64,000 bases of DNA from Flavobacteria bacterium BBFL7 (GTDB taxonomy: Bacteria; Bacteroidota; Bacteroidia; Flavobacteriales; Flavobacteriaceae), in the NCBI GenBank assembly GCA_000153385.1, contig CH672374.1, forward strand, positions 507,016-571,015. The letters are read 5' to 3'. Position 1 is the stretch's first letter. Every line of letters starts with the position of its first letter. The translations under genes were made by a program, and so were the position numbers. The notes under the pieces were generated by a model. It was given only the letters and a program-made list of their open reading frames with translations. It was not told where the DNA came from and made no database searches. This document shows, in pieces, positions 9,912 to 21,194 of the stretch.

Positions 9912-10312
9912 TGACATCTACTGTTACATATTTAGGAGATTTAAGATGTGAAAGCAAACACTTAAAAAGTGAGGATTCTTTCACGACAGATGCGCCTACA
10001 GATAATAATGGTAAAGGTGAAGCTTTCTCACCTACAGACACAGTCGCTACTGGTCTTGCCAGCTGTATGATAACCATGATGGGAATAAAGGCTAGAGATT
10101 TAGAAATCGATTTAAAAGGAAGTGTCGCGCAGGTTACTAAAACTATGGCAGCAAATCCAAGACGTATTTCTCAAATAGACGTAGTTCTCAATATGAAGGG
10201 TGATTGTGATCAACGAGCACAACTTATCTTAGAGCGCATAGCAAATACTTGCCCAGTACATCAAAGTCTTCATCCAGATATTGTTAAGAATGTAACTATT
10301 AACTGGTCTTAA
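9911..10312 (+). CDS. OsmC/Ohr family peroxiredoxin-like protein
   Basis: This is a 133-aa OsmC-fold protein. The two conserved redox cysteines are visible: C52 in GLASCMITMMG and C114 in NTCPVHQSL. The family reduces organic hydroperoxides with a dithiol partner in the cytoplasm. The start ATG overlaps the stop of the upstream LysM gene (TAATG), which indicates coupling. I cannot decide between the OsmC and YhfA-like subgroups by eye; the short N-terminus favours the YhfA-like one. Confidence 0.88.
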   Translation: MTSTVTYLGDLRCESKHLKSEDSFTTDAPTDNNGKGEAFSPTDTVATGLASCMITMMGIKARDLEIDLKGSVAQVTKTMAANPRRISQIDVVLNMKGDCDQRAQLILERIANTCPVHQSLHPDIVKNVTINWS

Positions 10313-10315
10313 ACA

Positions 10316-10840
10316 ATGCGCTGGTCACTTCTTCTTATATCCGTTTTATGGACTACTTTGTTAGTGCCAGAGAAGAAGTTTACATTTCAAGAGAAGCCTG
10401 TTTTAACGTGGGAAGACTTTCTAGGAACACCACCAGTAAATGCACATCATGCAGCCAGCGTTAATTCTGGAATAGCTTATGGATATTCGGCAAAAAGAAC
10501 TCGTGATCAAGTAACCATTGAATTTGATGTGCGTAGTGAATTTTATCCACAGCTTAGTTGGAAGAAAGATTTAAAAGAAGACGATCCTCAATTATTGAGA
10601 CACGAACAATTACATTGGAATATATCAGAGTTGCACGCTCGTATACTTAAAAGAGCTTTTAATAACTACAAACCTACTCATAATTATAAAGTAGAGATCC
10701 TAGGTATTTTCAAAAGAATAGAGTCTAACAGACAAACCATGCAGGCACGTTATGATAAAGAAACCAATCATGGTCTGATTTTATCTAAGCAAAGAGAATG
10801 GGAAACCTACATCTCTCAGGAGTTTTTTAAAACTAGTTAA
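10316..10840 (+). CDS. Secreted HExxH protein, DUF922-like putative metalloprotease
   Basis: The 174-aa protein starts with a short hydrophobic leader (RWSLLLISVLWTTLLV) likely to be a signal peptide or anchor. LLRHEQLHWNISELHAR holds an HExxH zinc motif at H96-E97-H100, with ELHAR downstream as in the DUF922 family of predicted zinc-dependent proteases. No substrate is known. It starts 3 bases after the OsmC gene and closes the guaA operon. The start codon ATG gives the only plausible leader. Confidence 0.7.
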   Translation: MRWSLLLISVLWTTLLVPEKKFTFQEKPVLTWEDFLGTPPVNAHHAASVNSGIAYGYSAKRTRDQVTIEFDVRSEFYPQLSWKKDLKEDDPQLLRHEQLHWNISELHARILKRAFNNYKPTHNYKVEILGIFKRIESNRQTMQARYDKETNHGLILSKQREWETYISQEFFKTS

Positions 10841-10967
10841 GCATTGGTCTACCACGATATTCCATTTATGCTTTTAACTATCGTTACACAATAAATATTC
10901 TGTGTATATCTATTTAAAAGTCTGAAAATACTAACCTTTTTCCTTTCTATAATTCTACATAAAATGA

Positions 10968-12611
<1,644 letters not shown>

Positions 12612-12628
12612 TAATAGTATAGAGATTA

Positions 12629-12644
12629 CGCTTTCGCGAAAGCG
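12629..12644. repeat. Iterated palindrome copy 3 (intergenic pyrG-yidC)
   Basis: Full 16-bp CGCTTTCGCGAAAGCG, 17 bases after the pyrG stop and 63 bases before yidC. It has no T-tract, so it is not a terminator. Confidence 0.95.
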
Positions 12645-12707
12645 AATAAAAATCAATCAACAGGTTCATTAAATGAACCACAGTACAACCCTTGCGAGGG
12701 GAATTTT

Positions 12708-14540
12708 ATGGAACAAAAATCAATCGACTGGAAGTCAATAGTAGGAATGGGACTTATTTTCATAATCCTAATGTACTGGTTCAGTCAGAATCAAGCAGAC
12801 GTAGAGGCTAATCCAGAAACCACTACCGAGACTAGTGCAGCGACTCAAGATACCACACCACAGTTAACATCTAATAATGAACCGGCAGCTGCTCCAATTA
12901 GCAACGGTGTTTTTCAAGCAGGATCAAATGAAGTCATCACTTTTGAAAATGATTTAATTCAATTCAAAATTGATTCTAAAGGAGCTTTGATTCAAGAAGC
13001 GTTATTGAAAAGCTACAAAACTTATGACTCTTTACCAGTTTATCTGGCAAAACCTAATGAGAAAGATCACCAGCTAGATTTAGTCTTTGTAACTAATGAT
13101 GGTCGTAAAATGCATACTAAAGATATGAGTTTTACGCCTTCACAGTCTATGAATGGTGAGAACAAAGTATTGTCTTTTAAAGCAAATGTAGGTCCATCTC
13201 AATTTCTTGAATTTAGATATGAGTTACAACCTAAGAATTATATGATGGATTTTACAATCCGTTCTCAAGGTTTATCTCAAACATTTAATACGGCAGACGC
13301 TCCACAACTTAACTGGGAAATGCTTGCTTACAAGCGTTCTAAAGGTATGGATAACGAGAACCGTTATACTGAGATTAAATTTGAGTACGGTGATGGTAGT
13401 GATGATTATACTGGTCAAGGAGCTGAAGCTGACGAAGAAGAAGACAAGGTTTCTTACATTGCTTATAAACAACATTTCTTCACGTCCATTCTATTAACAG
13501 ATACACCATTTAAGAAAGCTAAATTAATCTCTGAGAATATCGCTTCTCAAGATGATGAGCAAGATACTTATACTAAAAAATTCAACTCTCAAATTGAGTT
13601 AGAATATACTGGTGGTGAACTAGCATACAATATGGACTGGTATTTTGGTCCAACAGATTATGATATTTTAGATGGTTATGAACGTAATCTAGATGAAGTT
13701 GTAGATCTAGGTTGGGGAATTTTTGGATGGATTAATGAATTTGTAATACGTCCATTATTCTCGTTACTAACTAAAAATGCTGGTATACCTTATGGAATAG
13801 CGATTATTCTTTTAACGATATGTGTTCGCATCATTTTATCTCCTGTATTATATAAGAGTTACATGACTCAGGCAAAAATGAAAATTCTACGTCCAGAATT
13901 AAATCGTATTGCCGAGAAGTATAAAGATAACGCAATGAAAAAGCAGCAAGAAACGATGCGTATTCAGAGTGAGGCTGGTGCCAGTCCGTTATCAGGATGT
14001 TTGCCAGGTTTGTTACAAATGCCAGTCTTCTTTGCGCTCTTTAAATTTTTCCCTACGGCCTTTGATTTAAGACAGAAAAGCTTCCTATGGGCAGACGATT
14101 TATCAAGTTATGATGAAATATTTAAACTTCCATTCAATATACCATTCTATGGTGACCATGTAAGTTTGTTCCCTATTTTGGCTTCAATTGCAATTTTCTT
14201 TTACATGCAAATGACTACAGGTCAGACCATGCAAAACACACAGCAGCCTGGTATGCCTAACATGAAGTTCATCATGTATCTATCACCATTGTTCATGCTA
14301 GTATTCTTCAATAACTATGCTAGTGGATTGTCATTGTATTACTTTGTATCTAACTTGATTACCATAGGTATCATGCTAGTAATTAAAAACTTTGTAATCA
14401 AAGAAGAAAAAGTACTTGCAAAAATTGAAAAGGCAAAAGCAGCTCCTAAAAAGAAGAAAGGACGTTTTGCTTCTAAAATGAGTGAAATCATGGAGCAAGC
14501 ACAAGCCCAACAAGAAGAACAGAAAAAAGGTAAGAAATAA
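12708..14540 (+). CDS. yidC: Membrane protein insertase YidC
   Basis: YidC inserts and folds inner-membrane proteins, alone or with SecYEG. The 610-aa protein has the Gram-negative layout. TM1 is at about 11-25 (IVGMGLIFIILMYWF). A large periplasmic beta domain spans about 70-330. The conserved five-helix insertase core follows from about 350 to 570 (GIAIILLTICVRIILSPVLYKS, ASPLSGCLPGLLQMPVFFALF). The tail is lysine-rich (KKKKGRFASKM), suited to ribosome contact. ATG is preceded by a purine-rich GAGGGGAA. A terminator lies 54 bases downstream. Confidence 0.97.
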   Translation: MEQKSIDWKSIVGMGLIFIILMYWFSQNQADVEANPETTTETSAATQDTTPQLTSNNEPAAAPISNGVFQAGSNEVITFENDLIQFKIDSKGALIQEALLKSYKTYDSLPVYLAKPNEKDHQLDLVFVTNDGRKMHTKDMSFTPSQSMNGENKVLSFKANVGPSQFLEFRYELQPKNYMMDFTIRSQGLSQTFNTADAPQLNWEMLAYKRSKGMDNENRYTEIKFEYGDGSDDYTGQGAEADEEEDKVSYIAYKQHFFTSILLTDTPFKKAKLISENIASQDDEQDTYTKKFNSQIELEYTGGELAYNMDWYFGPTDYDILDGYERNLDEVVDLGWGIFGWINEFVIRPLFSLLTKNAGIPYGIAIILLTICVRIILSPVLYKSYMTQAKMKILRPELNRIAEKYKDNAMKKQQETMRIQSEAGASPLSGCLPGLLQMPVFFALFKFFPTAFDLRQKSFLWADDLSSYDEIFKLPFNIPFYGDHVSLFPILASIAIFFYMQMTTGQTMQNTQQPGMPNMKFIMYLSPLFMLVFFNNYASGLSLYYFVSNLITIGIMLVIKNFVIKEEKVLAKIEKAKAAPKKKKGRFASKMSEIMEQAQAQQEEQKKGKK

Positions 14541-14593
14541 TATCGATGATATCTACGGTCACCATTAGTGGAGACCTTTAAATTAATGTTTTT

Positions 14594-14626
14594 AAAATCC
14601 CATCTAGGTCTCTAGATGGGATTTTT
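14594..14626 (+). terminator. Intrinsic terminator after yidC
   Basis: A perfect 14-bp stem (AAAATCCCATCTAG 14594-14607 / CTAGATGGGATTTT 14612-14625) with a GTCT loop ends in a T run. It closes the yidC unit. Confidence 0.9.
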
Positions 14627-14741
14627 GATTTTGCTTGCTTGTTTTTATTTTTATAAAGTTTTTTAATAACTAAGCTATTATTCCTTTTCTAATCCTACTT
14701 TTCATCCCTAAATTGTAACCTAATAAAGGAACCAATAACGA

Positions 14742-15338
14742 TTGTCCGTTTTAGAAAAATACATACCACGACTTGCTGTAATGCCTTTAACTCAATTGCT
14801 AGAGATGAATGCCGTTCATCTCAAAATTGTAAATGAACGCAAGACCAGGCATGGTGATTACAGACCATTGCCAGATGGATCTCATCGCATTACCATTAAC
14901 GCTAACTTAAACCAGTATCGTTTTTTAGTAACATTAGTTCATGAGATTGCTCATTTAGTTGCTTTTAAAAAGTATGGTAGAGCTATTAAACCACATGGAG
15001 TAGAGTGGAAGCATACCTTTCAACATTTAATGCTACCTTTTTTAAGACCAGACATTTTCCCCAATGATGTTTTGCCTTTACTGGCCAAACATTTTAAAAA
15101 TCCAACAGCCAGTAGTGATACTGATGCACATTTAAGTGTAGCTCTTAAAAAGTATGATGCTGCCACTGATAAAAATTATATATTTGAGTTAGTGCAAGGC
15201 GCTATTTTTGCGACAGATAATGGACGTAAGTTCCAAAAAGGTAAAAAGTTGCGTAAACGCTATGAATGCTTAGAAATTGAGAGTGGTAAAGTATATCTTT
15301 TCCAGCCTAATGTTCAGGTAGAAGTTTTAAAAAGTTGA
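14742..15338 (+). CDS. SprT-like zinc protein
   Basis: The 198-aa protein has the SprT-like domain with LVHEIAHLVAF, an HExxH motif at H67-E68-H71, and the preceding VNERKTRHGDYR block typical of the family. Eukaryotic relatives (Spartan) are DNA-crosslink proteases; the bacterial role is unproven. The start is TTG at 14742, chosen because it yields the conserved LEKYIP N-terminus; no ATG occurs until codon 14. AAAGGAA lies a suitable distance upstream. The stop nearly meets the next gene's ATG (15341), so the two are coupled. Confidence 0.85.
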   Translation: MSVLEKYIPRLAVMPLTQLLEMNAVHLKIVNERKTRHGDYRPLPDGSHRITINANLNQYRFLVTLVHEIAHLVAFKKYGRAIKPHGVEWKHTFQHLMLPFLRPDIFPNDVLPLLAKHFKNPTASSDTDAHLSVALKKYDAATDKNYIFELVQGAIFATDNGRKFQKGKKLRKRYECLEIESGKVYLFQPNVQVEVLKS

Positions 15339-15340
15339 GA

Positions 15341-16417
15341 ATGAGTAATAAATATGCAGTTATAATGGCCGGTGGAGTTGGTTCCCGATTCTGGCCAGTA
15401 AGTAAACAGTCGTTTCCTAAGCAATTCCATGATATGCTAGGATTAGGTAAGTCATTATTACAAATGACCTTTACCAGATTGCAAGCTCAAATACCAGCAA
15501 ATAACATTCTTATTTTGACTAATGAGGCTTATGTAGATCTTGTTAAAGAGCAATTACCTGAAGTGTTACCTGAGAATATCGTAGCCGAGCCTGCCATGCG
15601 CAATACCGCACCATGTATTTTACTAGCAGCATTAAAAATTCAAAAAATGAATCCAGAGGCTAGTATGATTGTTGCGCCCAGCGACCATTATATTGCCGAA
15701 GAGGATCTTTTTAATGAAGACCTAGCCACTACATTTGCCTTTTGTGAGCAACATCCACAGGCATTGATGACTCTAGGGATTCAACCTACATCACCTAATA
15801 CTGGTTATGGATATATTGAGTATAATCACGAGACAACAGCTGTAAAAAAGGTTAATCAATTCCGTGAGAAACCTAATTTAGAAACAGCACAGCAATTTCT
15901 AGATGCTGGTAATTTTTTATGGAACGCTGGTATATTCATATGGAGTGTAGATGCTGTGGTTAACGCTTTCGCGAAAGCACAACCTACCATGACCCAACTA
16001 TTCACCAACGGTATGCAGGTTCTAAATACGGAAGAGGAAGTGTCGTTTTTAGAGAGTGAATATCCAAAAGCAGAGAATATATCAGTAGATTATGCCATTA
16101 TGGAAAATTCTGAAGAGGTTTATGTGCTTCCAGCTAGATTCTCTTGGAACGATTTAGGAACTTGGGGTTCTTTATATGATAAACTTGATAAGAATGAAGA
16201 GTCTAATGCCATTGTCAATGCTAGTGTCACAGCGATAGCATCACATGGTAATATGGTAAGAACAGCACCTGGTAAAAAAGTAATTTTACAAGGTTTAGAA
16301 GATTATATCGTGGTTGATCAAGATGATGTATTAATGATTATTCCTAAAAATGCTGAGCAAGAAATTAAAGAAATCCGTAATACTGCCATGGATAAATACG
16401 GTGAAGAAATAGGTTAA
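15341..16417 (+). CDS. manC: Mannose-1-phosphate guanylyltransferase
   Basis: The enzyme makes GDP-mannose from mannose-1-P and GTP, a precursor for surface glycans. The protein is 358 aa from ATG 15341, a short ManC without the isomerase domain. It has the pyrophosphorylase signature YAVIMAGGVGSRFWPVSKQSFPKQF, then APSDHYI and FREKP, and WNAGIFIW later. A TTG 6 bases earlier overlaps the upstream stop and is less likely as a start. Residues AFAKA near 209-213 come from an iterated palindrome. It overlaps the following DUF389 gene by one base. Confidence 0.92.
   Translation: MSNKYAVIMAGGVGSRFWPVSKQSFPKQFHDMLGLGKSLLQMTFTRLQAQIPANNILILTNEAYVDLVKEQLPEVLPENIVAEPAMRNTAPCILLAALKIQKMNPEASMIVAPSDHYIAEEDLFNEDLATTFAFCEQHPQALMTLGIQPTSPNTGYGYIEYNHETTAVKKVNQFREKPNLETAQQFLDAGNFLWNAGIFIWSVDAVVNAFAKAQPTMTQLFTNGMQVLNTEEEVSFLESEYPKAENISVDYAIMENSEEVYVLPARFSWNDLGTWGSLYDKLDKNEESNAIVNASVTAIASHGNMVRTAPGKKVILQGLEDYIVVDQDDVLMIIPKNAEQEIKEIRNTAMDKYGEEIG
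15964..15979. repeat. Iterated palindrome copy 4 (in manC)
   Basis: CGCTTTCGCGAAAGCA: the perfect 14-mer with one outer base changed. It is in frame as A-F-A-K-A. Confidence 0.93.
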
Positions 16418-17886
16418 TGGAATCACAAGAGTCACAAAATTCGCAGACTGAAATCGATAACAGTCTTGAAGTTAACCAGCAAAAAATTAGTGGTATTTGG
16501 GATAATATCATGGCATTTTTACATGACTTATTAGATATCAGAAAAGACTCTGATAGAGATGAAACCATTGAGTCTGTTAGAAAAGATATTTCTTTTCAAG
16601 GCCATAATGCGTGGATTCTAATCTTCTCTATATTCATTGCATCTATAGGACTTAATGCAGACTCAACTGCAGTTGTAATAGGAGCCATGTTAATCTCTCC
16701 ACTTATGGGACCTATTGTAGGTATGGGATTAGGTACAGCAATTAACGATGATACTATGTTACGCAGGTCGTTAATCAATCTAGGTGTAATGATGGGATTA
16801 TCTCTTTTAACAGCATCATTGTACTTTTTAATCACTCCTATGAAGGAGATTACCAGTGAATTAGATGCTCGTACATATCCTACAATACTCGATGTTCTTA
16901 TTGCTATTTTTGGTGGATTAGCATTAATTGTTGCCAAAGCTAAAAAGGGAACTATATCAAATGCCATTGCTGGTGTAGCAATTGCTACTGCATTAATGCC
17001 GCCGTTATGTACGGCAGGTTATGGTATTGCCACATGGCAATTAAAAGTTTTTGGAGGTGCGATTTATTTATTCTGTATTAACGCAGTTTTCATCGCCTTA
17101 TCTACATATTTAGTTTGTAAGCTTCTTGCATTTCCTATGGTTAAATATGCAAATCAGGCTAAACGTAAACGTGTTTCTAGATTAGCTTCTCTAATTGGTT
17201 TTTTAGTATTACTACCATCTGTAGTATTGTTCTATCAGTTATTACAAGATCAACTAAGACAAAATGCCGTGAACCAATTTATGAATGAAATTGTTCAATA
17301 CGATGGCATGAGACCTAACGATGACTGGAATAAGGATACGCAGACCCTAGATATTGTCATGCTAGGTGCGCCAGTTCCACAACTCATCGTTGATGAATGG
17401 AAGAAAAAATTTAAATCACAAGAACATCTAGAAGAAGCCAACGTAAGATTTTATCAAGGTAGTACGATGCCTGACGTTAATAATGAAGGTGTAGAAATCG
17501 TACAAGAAGAACTTATTGATAAACTGCGCTTGATACAAGATAAGGATGTGCGTATTGCAGCGCTAGAAGATGAATTGCGTCGTGTTAATGAACAAGGTAA
17601 GAACTTTGACATTATTAGTGAAGAGGTACGATTGAACTATCCTCAAATCTCCAGTATCAGCTATGCCGAGTCTGTGAATAAGGACTTTATCACACAACTT
17701 ACAGACACAATTGCAGAGTATAATATCCGTTTTAACGATACGACTTTAACCCAGCAAGATCGCGGTGCGATAAAAACACGCATGGCAAACTGGTTGCAAT
17801 ACCGATTAAAGTCTGAAAAGTTAATCGTGAACGAAGTTAAGCGCAGTGTGACAACCATTATGGATACAACTGTCACAGATCAATAG
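16417..17886 (+). CDS. DUF389 family multi-pass membrane protein
   Basis: This is a 489-aa inner-membrane protein. The DUF389 core at about 60-275 has several hydrophobic helices and the family sequences ADSTAVVIGAMLISPLMGPI and ATALMPPLCTAGYG. A soluble C-terminal extension of some 200 residues follows the last helix. It includes a helical charged segment (RIAALEDELRRVNEQG) that may form a coiled coil. The function of DUF389 is not established. It overlaps manC by one base (TAATG), so it is co-expressed with it. It converges on the mla genes with a 12-base gap. Confidence 0.85.
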   Translation: MESQESQNSQTEIDNSLEVNQQKISGIWDNIMAFLHDLLDIRKDSDRDETIESVRKDISFQGHNAWILIFSIFIASIGLNADSTAVVIGAMLISPLMGPIVGMGLGTAINDDTMLRRSLINLGVMMGLSLLTASLYFLITPMKEITSELDARTYPTILDVLIAIFGGLALIVAKAKKGTISNAIAGVAIATALMPPLCTAGYGIATWQLKVFGGAIYLFCINAVFIALSTYLVCKLLAFPMVKYANQAKRKRVSRLASLIGFLVLLPSVVLFYQLLQDQLRQNAVNQFMNEIVQYDGMRPNDDWNKDTQTLDIVMLGAPVPQLIVDEWKKKFKSQEHLEEANVRFYQGSTMPDVNNEGVEIVQEELIDKLRLIQDKDVRIAALEDELRRVNEQGKNFDIISEEVRLNYPQISSISYAESVNKDFITQLTDTIAEYNIRFNDTTLTQQDRGAIKTRMANWLQYRLKSEKLIVNEVKRSVTTIMDTTVTDQ

Positions 17887-17898
17887 TAGGCAGATTAA

Positions 17899-18663
17899 TT
17901 AAAACCCTTCGTTCTGTGCAATTCTTACTTTCTTAAATAAGTCAGAGCTATACACAAAATCTGTTACGGCCTCATTGTCGGTTTTAAAAATCTCTTTGTT
18001 ACTTCCTTCCCAAGCAATTAATCCATCTTTAAGAAAAACAATGGTTTCACCTATTTCCATCACAGAGTTCATATCGTGGGAAATAATGACCGTAGTGATA
18101 TTACGCTCGTGTGTGATTTCTTGAATCAATTGATCGATTACGGTAGCCGTTTTAGGGTCTAATCCACTATTGGGCTCATCACAAAATAAATATTGTGGAT
18201 TGTTTGCAATAGCTCTACCTAATGCAACACGTTTTTGTTGACCACCAGATATTTCACTAGGCATTTTTTTATTTAAGTTTACTAGATTCACACGCTCTAG
18301 AATTTCGTTTGCTCGCTCTCTGCGTTCAGCAAGTTTAATTTTAGAAAACATTCTAAGTGGGAACATGATATTTTCTTCAACCGTCATTGAGTCAAATAGA
18401 GCGCTGTGTTGAAATAGCATTCCCATTTCTTTACGCAGGTCACTCTTACGGTCAATATCCATATCTAATAGGGATTCACCAGAATATATGATTTCACCAT
18501 CATCAGGCTCAAATAAGCCAAGCATATTTTTTAAAAACACAGACTTACCAGATCCACTGGCGCCTATGATCATATTCGTTTTACCTTGCTCAAATTTTGC
18601 ATCGATGCCTTTTAGGACCATGTCTCCATTAAATCCTTTGTGTAAGTTTTTAATTTCTATCAT
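17899..18663 (-). CDS. mlaF: ABC transporter ATPase, MlaF-like
   Basis: This is the cytoplasmic ATPase of an MCE-type phospholipid transporter that maintains outer-membrane lipid asymmetry. From ATG 18663 it is 254 aa, starting MIEIKNLHKGF; a longer frame adds 20 residues unlike the family. It has Walker A GASGSGKS, signature SGGQQKRVALGRA, Walker B YLFCDEP and the switch His in VIISHD. The ATG overlaps the mlaE stop (ATGA at 18660-18663). No mlaD-type MCE gene is adjacent, so the substrate-binding part must be encoded elsewhere. Confidence 0.9.
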   Translation of the reverse strand: MIEIKNLHKGFNGDMVLKGIDAKFEQGKTNMIIGASGSGKSVFLKNMLGLFEPDDGEIIYSGESLLDMDIDRKSDLRKEMGMLFQHSALFDSMTVEENIMFPLRMFSKIKLAERRERANEILERVNLVNLNKKMPSEISGGQQKRVALGRAIANNPQYLFCDEPNSGLDPKTATVIDQLIQEITHERNITTVIISHDMNSVMEIGETIVFLKDGLIAWEGSNKEIFKTDNEAVTDFVYSSDLFKKVRIAQNEGF

Positions 18664-19400
18664 GTCGTTAAAAGAATTTGAGTAAGAATGTAGTTTGCTA
18701 CTATGATAGCAACACAAGTCCATACAAAGGATGTTGTAGATGCCTTTCCTACTTCAAGTGCGCCACCTTCCATATAATATCCGTGATAACTAGGAATAGT
18801 AGCTAGTAGAATACCAAATACCATCGTTTTAATAAATGCGTAAGCTACATGCCAAGGAATAAACGAGTCCTGTAAACCGACTATAAAATCTTCTAAACTA
18901 ACTAGGTTACCATAAACACTGGCCAAAAAACCACCGAATATCCCAACAAACATGATGATGGCAATCAAAAATGGATAGAATAAAAGCGCTATAATCTTAG
19001 GATATATTAAATAGTTAAGAGGATTTATTCCCATTACTTCTAAGGCGTCAATCTGCTCTGTAACTCGCATTGTACCTATACTGGATGTGATGTACGAACC
19101 AACTTTACCAGCCATAATCACAGATATAAATGTAGGAGCAAACTCAAGAATTATGGATTGTCTTGTGGCAAAACCAATTAAACTTTTAGGAATCAATGGA
19201 TTATCTAAATTTAAGGCTGTTTGCAGTGCTACAACAGCTCCCATAAAAAGAGAAATAAAAGCTGTGATGCCTATTGATCCTATAACTAGATCATCTATTT
19301 CCTTAAGTATCAGTTCTCTTAATACAGATGTTTTGGTAGGTCTTTTAAAAATACCTATCAACATCAATATATATTTACCTATGTGTCTTAAAAATCTCAT
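18660..19400 (-). CDS. mlaE: MlaE-like permease
   Basis: This 246-aa integral membrane protein of the MlaE/YrbE family is the channel subunit partnering MlaF. About five or six hydrophobic helices are visible, with the conserved stretches APTFISVIMAGKVGSYITSS and MRVTEQIDALEVMGINP typical of the family. It is the first gene of the pair and overlaps mlaF by 4 bases, which supports a single complex. It is divergent from the PafA-like gene. I found no convincing -7 element for it. Confidence 0.92.
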   Translation of the reverse strand: MRFLRHIGKYILMLIGIFKRPTKTSVLRELILKEIDDLVIGSIGITAFISLFMGAVVALQTALNLDNPLIPKSLIGFATRQSIILEFAPTFISVIMAGKVGSYITSSIGTMRVTEQIDALEVMGINPLNYLIYPKIIALLFYPFLIAIIMFVGIFGGFLASVYGNLVSLEDFIVGLQDSFIPWHVAYAFIKTMVFGILLATIPSYHGYYMEGGALEVGKASTTSFVWTCVAIIVANYILTQILLTT

Positions 19401-19473
19401 GATTGGTAAAAGTAGATAAAAAATCCATGAAGGGATTTAATGCAATCTTAAACTTTCTGCTTTTCATTATCCT

Positions 19474-19481
19474 TATTTTTG
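19474..19481 (+). promoter_or_regulatory. -7 promoter element of the PafA-like gene
   Basis: TATTTTTG matches TAnnTTTG, and the ATG follows 15 bases later. The TTG within it opens the longest frame and should not be used as a start. Confidence 0.65.
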
Positions 19482-19496
19482 CTCAAAATTGTTGAC

Positions 19497-21164
19497 ATGA
19501 AAAACTTTTGCATTGGATTATTTTTTGCAGGCCTATTAGTAAGTTGTGGTTCGCTTTCGCGAAAGCAAGAAACTACTTTACTAGAGACATCTACTAATGA
19601 TATGGTTAAACCTAAACTGGTAGTAGGTATAGTCGTGGATCAAATGCGTTATGATTATCTAACACGATTCTATAAACGATATGGAGATGGTGGTTTTAAA
19701 AGATTAATGAATGATGGTTTTAATCTAACTAACAACCATTTTAACTATGTGCCAACATACACAGCACCTGGTCATGCCTCTATTTACACTGGTACTTCAC
19801 CAATGAATAATGGAATCATAGGAAATAATTGGTTTGATAAATTTGAAAATAAAACCATTTATAATGCAAGTGATGACAGTGTAGAACCAGTAGGAACAAT
19901 CAATGCTGAAGGTAAAATGTCACCGAAAAGATTATTAACTACCACAGTAACTGATGAGCTAGAGCTACATACTCAAGGCCGTTCTAAGGTAATAGGCGTT
20001 TCTATTAAAGATCGAGGAGCGATATTACCAGCCGGTCATGCTGCAGATGCTGCCTACTGGTATCGAGGTGGAGACGAAGGTATTTTTATATCTTCTACAT
20101 TTTATATGGATGAGCTACCACAATGGGTTAGTGATTATAACAATAGTAATCCATCTCAATCTTATATGAAAGAATGGAATACGTTATACCCTATGAACAC
20201 TTATACTGCAAGTGGTCCAGACCTCAATACATTTGAGAAAGCACCTCATGGTAAAGAGCAAGCAACGTTTCCTTATGACTTACCAGCAATTCAAGATGAA
20301 AATGGTAAATTCAATCTATTAAAAGCAACACCTTATGGGAATAATTTAGTAGCTGATTTTGCTATTGCAGCATTAGAAAATGAGCAAATGGGTATAGATG
20401 AGATACCAGATTTTCTTGCAGTTAGTTTTTCTAGTACAGATTATGTAGGACATCAATATGGTGTCAACGCAGTAGAGCTAGAGGATACTTATTTGAGATT
20501 GGATCTCGATATTGAACGCCTATTAACAGCCTTAGACGATCATGTCGGGAACGGTAATTACACCGTTTTTTTAACTGCAGATCATGGTGCTGTGAACAAT
20601 CCAGCTTATTTACAGTCGCAAGGGATAGCGGCAGGTTACTTTGAAAACGATGCTTTAGAAAAGTTTTTGAAGGAGAAATTAAATCATAAATATGGAAACG
20701 ATTTACTCATCAAGAAAATTTCTAACAGTCAGGTTTTCTTAGATTATGATCAACTAGAAAGTTCTCAATTGAAAACAGAAGATGTACAGCGCTACTTGAG
20801 CTTATTATTAAGTAATTATAACTCTATCGATAAAGTGTTTACTCGCGAGGCACTTACTAATTCAAGCTTTACAAATGGAGTAGGAGCCTTGATACAAAAT
20901 GGATTTCACCATAAACGTAGTGGAGATGTAGTGTATGTATTAGAACCTGGAGTAATTAGTTATTCAAAAACGGGTAGTACACACGGTAGTTCTCAAAGTT
21001 ATGATACTCACGTGCCATTATTGTTTTATGGTGCAGGAATAGAAAAAGGTTCTAGTGCACAACGTACGCATATCATTGATATAGCTCCTACAATTTCTAA
21101 TCTATTGGGCATCAGCTTTCCTAATGGAACTACAGGAAATCCGATTCTAACGGTATTAAAGTAA
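19497..21164 (+). CDS. pafA: PafA-like alkaline phosphatase, lipoprotein
   Basis: This is a periplasmic or surface phosphomonoesterase of the alkaline phosphatase superfamily. From ATG 19497 it is 555 aa with signal MKNFCIGLFFAGLLVSC, lipidated Cys17. The nucleophile is Thr89 in PTYTAPGHASIYTG. Metal ligands are in VVDQMRYD, SSTDYVGHQYG and TADHGA. The GNNW asparagine (about 110) and K171/R173 in SIKDRGA correspond to the residues that give PafA its monoesterase activity. An iterated palindrome encodes SLSRKQ (residues 19-24) just after the lipobox. A TTG six codons upstream is promoter sequence. The gene stands alone. Confidence 0.9.
   Translation: MKNFCIGLFFAGLLVSCGSLSRKQETTLLETSTNDMVKPKLVVGIVVDQMRYDYLTRFYKRYGDGGFKRLMNDGFNLTNNHFNYVPTYTAPGHASIYTGTSPMNNGIIGNNWFDKFENKTIYNASDDSVEPVGTINAEGKMSPKRLLTTTVTDELELHTQGRSKVIGVSIKDRGAILPAGHAADAAYWYRGGDEGIFISSTFYMDELPQWVSDYNNSNPSQSYMKEWNTLYPMNTYTASGPDLNTFEKAPHGKEQATFPYDLPAIQDENGKFNLLKATPYGNNLVADFAIAALENEQMGIDEIPDFLAVSFSSTDYVGHQYGVNAVELEDTYLRLDLDIERLLTALDDHVGNGNYTVFLTADHGAVNNPAYLQSQGIAAGYFENDALEKFLKEKLNHKYGNDLLIKKISNSQVFLDYDQLESSQLKTEDVQRYLSLLLSNYNSIDKVFTREALTNSSFTNGVGALIQNGFHHKRSGDVVYVLEPGVISYSKTGSTHGSSQSYDTHVPLLFYGAGIEKGSSAQRTHIIDIAPTISNLLGISFPNGTTGNPILTVLK
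19553..19566. repeat. Iterated palindrome copy 5 (just after a lipobox)
   Basis: Perfect 14-mer GCTTTCGCGAAAGC. This is the only copy read in the third frame (S-L-S-R-K-Q), and it starts two codons after the lipidated cysteine. Confidence 0.95.
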
Positions 21165-21194
21165 CTTTGGTGAACAATAGAATGGCATAATAAT

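Noticed and set aside
12629-12644. Iterated palindrome as a transcription terminator
   Set aside because: No T-tract follows any intergenic copy, the hairpin would have almost no loop, and nine copies are inside genes.
14742-15338. Calling the SprT-like gene a proven DNA-crosslink protease
   Set aside because: Only the HExxH core and the family N-terminus are visible; the bacterial function is not established.
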